The notes below the pieces were generated by a model. The model ran no database searches and was not told the DNA's origin. It saw only the letters and a program-made list of their open reading frames with translations. Shown piece after piece: positions 5,221 through 6,000 of a stretch of DNA of 6,000 bases (position 1 is its first letter; every line of letters begins with the position of its first letter). The position numbers were made by a program, and so were the translations under genes. Source of the stretch: JANRKT01 sp033763355 (GTDB lineage: Bacteria > Bacteroidota > Bacteroidia > Chitinophagales > Chitinophagaceae); the NCBI GenBank assembly GCA_033763355.1, contig JANRKT010000406.1:1-6000 (forward strand). Reading direction: 5' to 3'.

Positions 5221-6000
5221 TTAGACCGCAACCGGCGCTTTAATAGCAGGGTGGCATTGGTAATTTTCCAATGTAAAATCTTCGTAACGGAAATCAAAAA
5301 TATTTTTAACAGCAGGGTTTAGTTTCATAGACGGTAAAGCATAAGGCGCCCTGCTGAGCTGCAGTTTGACCTGTTCAATATGATTATTATAAATGTGCAC
5401 ATCACCGAATGTATGGATGAACTCACCCGGTTCAAGGTCACAAACCTGTGCAATCATCATCGTAAGCAAAGCATAAGATGCGATATTAAAAGGCACACCG
5501 AGGAATACATCGGCGCTTCTTTGATAAAGCTGACACGAAAGTTTCTTTTTCCCTCCTCCACCGGGGGAGTCGGAGGGGGCCGTATAAAATTGAAACATCG
5601 TATGGCATGGCATCAGCGCCATCTTTGGCAAATCGGCCACATTCCATGCGCTGATGATGAGGCGGCGGCTGTCCGGATTTTTTTTGATCTGGTCAATGAG
5701 TTCTGTTACCTGGTCAACCACCTTGGCGTCTGCGCCTTCCCAGCTTCTCCATTGTTTGCCATACACGGGGCCCAGTTCGCCGTTTTCATCAGCCCATTCG
5801 TTCCAGATGCTCACACCGTTTTCTTTCAGGTATCTGATGTTGGTTTCCCCTTTCAGGAACCAGAGCAGTTCATGTATAATGCTTTTTACATGTACTTTTT
5901 TGGTGGTCACCAGCGGAAAGCCCTGTAGTAAATCAAAACGCATCTGGTATCCAAAAACACTGATGGTACCGGTACCTGTACGGTCGTGTTTCTGTACACC
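5221..6000 (-). CDS. thyA: Thymidylate synthase ThyA, 5' end beyond the window
   Basis: Converts dUMP and methylene-tetrahydrofolate to dTMP and dihydrofolate. The frame is open to the right edge; 259 residues are present, starting at the position of Gly15 in E. coli ThyA, so about 14 are missing. The Met at 5943 is internal (the YQMRFDL region), not the start. Conserved features in order are KHDRTGTG with the phosphate-binding Arg, TIIHELLWFL-like SIIHELLWFLKG, WADENGELGPVYGKQWR, PDSRR, catalytic Cys in ALMPCHTMFQFY (codon 5605-5607, equivalent to Cys146), QRSADVFLGVPFNIASY, DVHIYNNH and the C-terminus IKAPVAV. Relative to E. coli there are nine extra residues between FQFY and KLSCQLYQRS, described separately; everything else aligns without gaps. 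All catalytic residues remain, so the enzyme is probably active. Confidence 0.97.
   Translation of the reverse strand, partial: GVQKHDRTGTGTISVFGYQMRFDLLQGFPLVTTKKVHVKSIIHELLWFLKGETNIRYLKENGVSIWNEWADENGELGPVYGKQWRSWEGADAKVVDQVTELIDQIKKNPDSRRLIISAWNVADLPKMALMPCHTMFQFYTAPSDSPGGGGKKKLSCQLYQRSADVFLGVPFNIASYALLTMMIAQVCDLEPGEFIHTFGDVHIYNNHIEQVKLQLSRAPYALPSMKLNPAVKNIFDFRYEDFTLENYQCHPAIKAPVAV
5545..5583 (-). repeat. Palindromic GC-rich insertion inside thyA
   Basis: Thirteen codons (TAPSDSPGGGGKK) lie where ThyA normally has four (such as VADG), a net gain of 27 bases that keeps the frame. The core is an imperfect palindrome on the plus strand: CCCTCC (5551-5556) pairs with GGAGGG (5572-5577), and TCC (5557-5559) with GGA (5566-5568), with GTC bulged. 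The site is the turn between two beta strands, a surface position likely to tolerate extra residues. The element shares GCCCCCT with the folA tail. Short in-gene palindromes of this kind are known in Rickettsia (RPE); assignment to a Bacteroidota repeat family is inference. Confidence 0.65.

Noticed and set aside
5380..5928. 182-codon open frame on the plus strand
   Set aside because: It is antisense to thyA, whose protein is unmistakable; the plus-strand product resembles nothing and merely follows thyA codon bias.
5221..5943. Short thyA starting at the Met at 5943
   Set aside because: Conserved ThyA sequence (KHDRTGTG through FGYQ) continues in frame upstream to the window edge, so this Met is internal.

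Overview
The window looks like a Bacteroidota chromosome, most likely of the Chitinophagaceae type. This rests on protein character, weak or absent Shine-Dalgarno sites, A/T-rich gaps, one TAnnTTTG-like promoter box, and two members of the small four-helix-bundle (23S rRNA intervening-sequence-like) family that is scattered through such genomes. The genus cannot be fixed by eye. Every gene I can support is on the minus strand, so transcription runs from position 6000 down to 1. I see no tRNA, rRNA, CRISPR array, transposase or phage gene, and no gene-free stretch longer than about 110 bases.

In transcription order: thyA (thymidylate synthase, cut by the right edge); a four-helix-bundle gene with an early in-frame amber stop; folA (dihydrofolate reductase); an uncharacterised SAM-dependent methyltransferase; pntAA and pntAB (the two alpha subunits of proton-translocating NAD(P) transhydrogenase); a second four-helix-bundle gene with no recognisable start codon; and pntB (transhydrogenase beta subunit, cut by the left edge).

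The metabolic genes fit together. ThyA makes dTMP and releases dihydrofolate. FolA reduces dihydrofolate with NADPH. The Pnt transhydrogenase uses the proton gradient to make NADPH from NADH. The cluster therefore pairs the thymidylate/folate cycle with an NADPH source, although co-transcription is inference.

The unusual layer is small DNA insertions. (1) thyA carries nine extra codons in a surface beta-turn, encoded by a GC-rich imperfect palindrome. (2) The folA C-terminal tail is encoded by a shorter palindrome that shares the GCCCCCT core but is read in another frame. (3) A different GC-rich hairpin sits between pntAA and pntAB. (4) Two four-helix-bundle genes are wedged into otherwise conserved gene groups, and both look damaged: one lacks a start, the other has a nonsense codon followed by 24 family-like codons. 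I find no complete new defence or mobile system. The best leads are the in-gene palindromic elements and the decaying four-helix-bundle genes.
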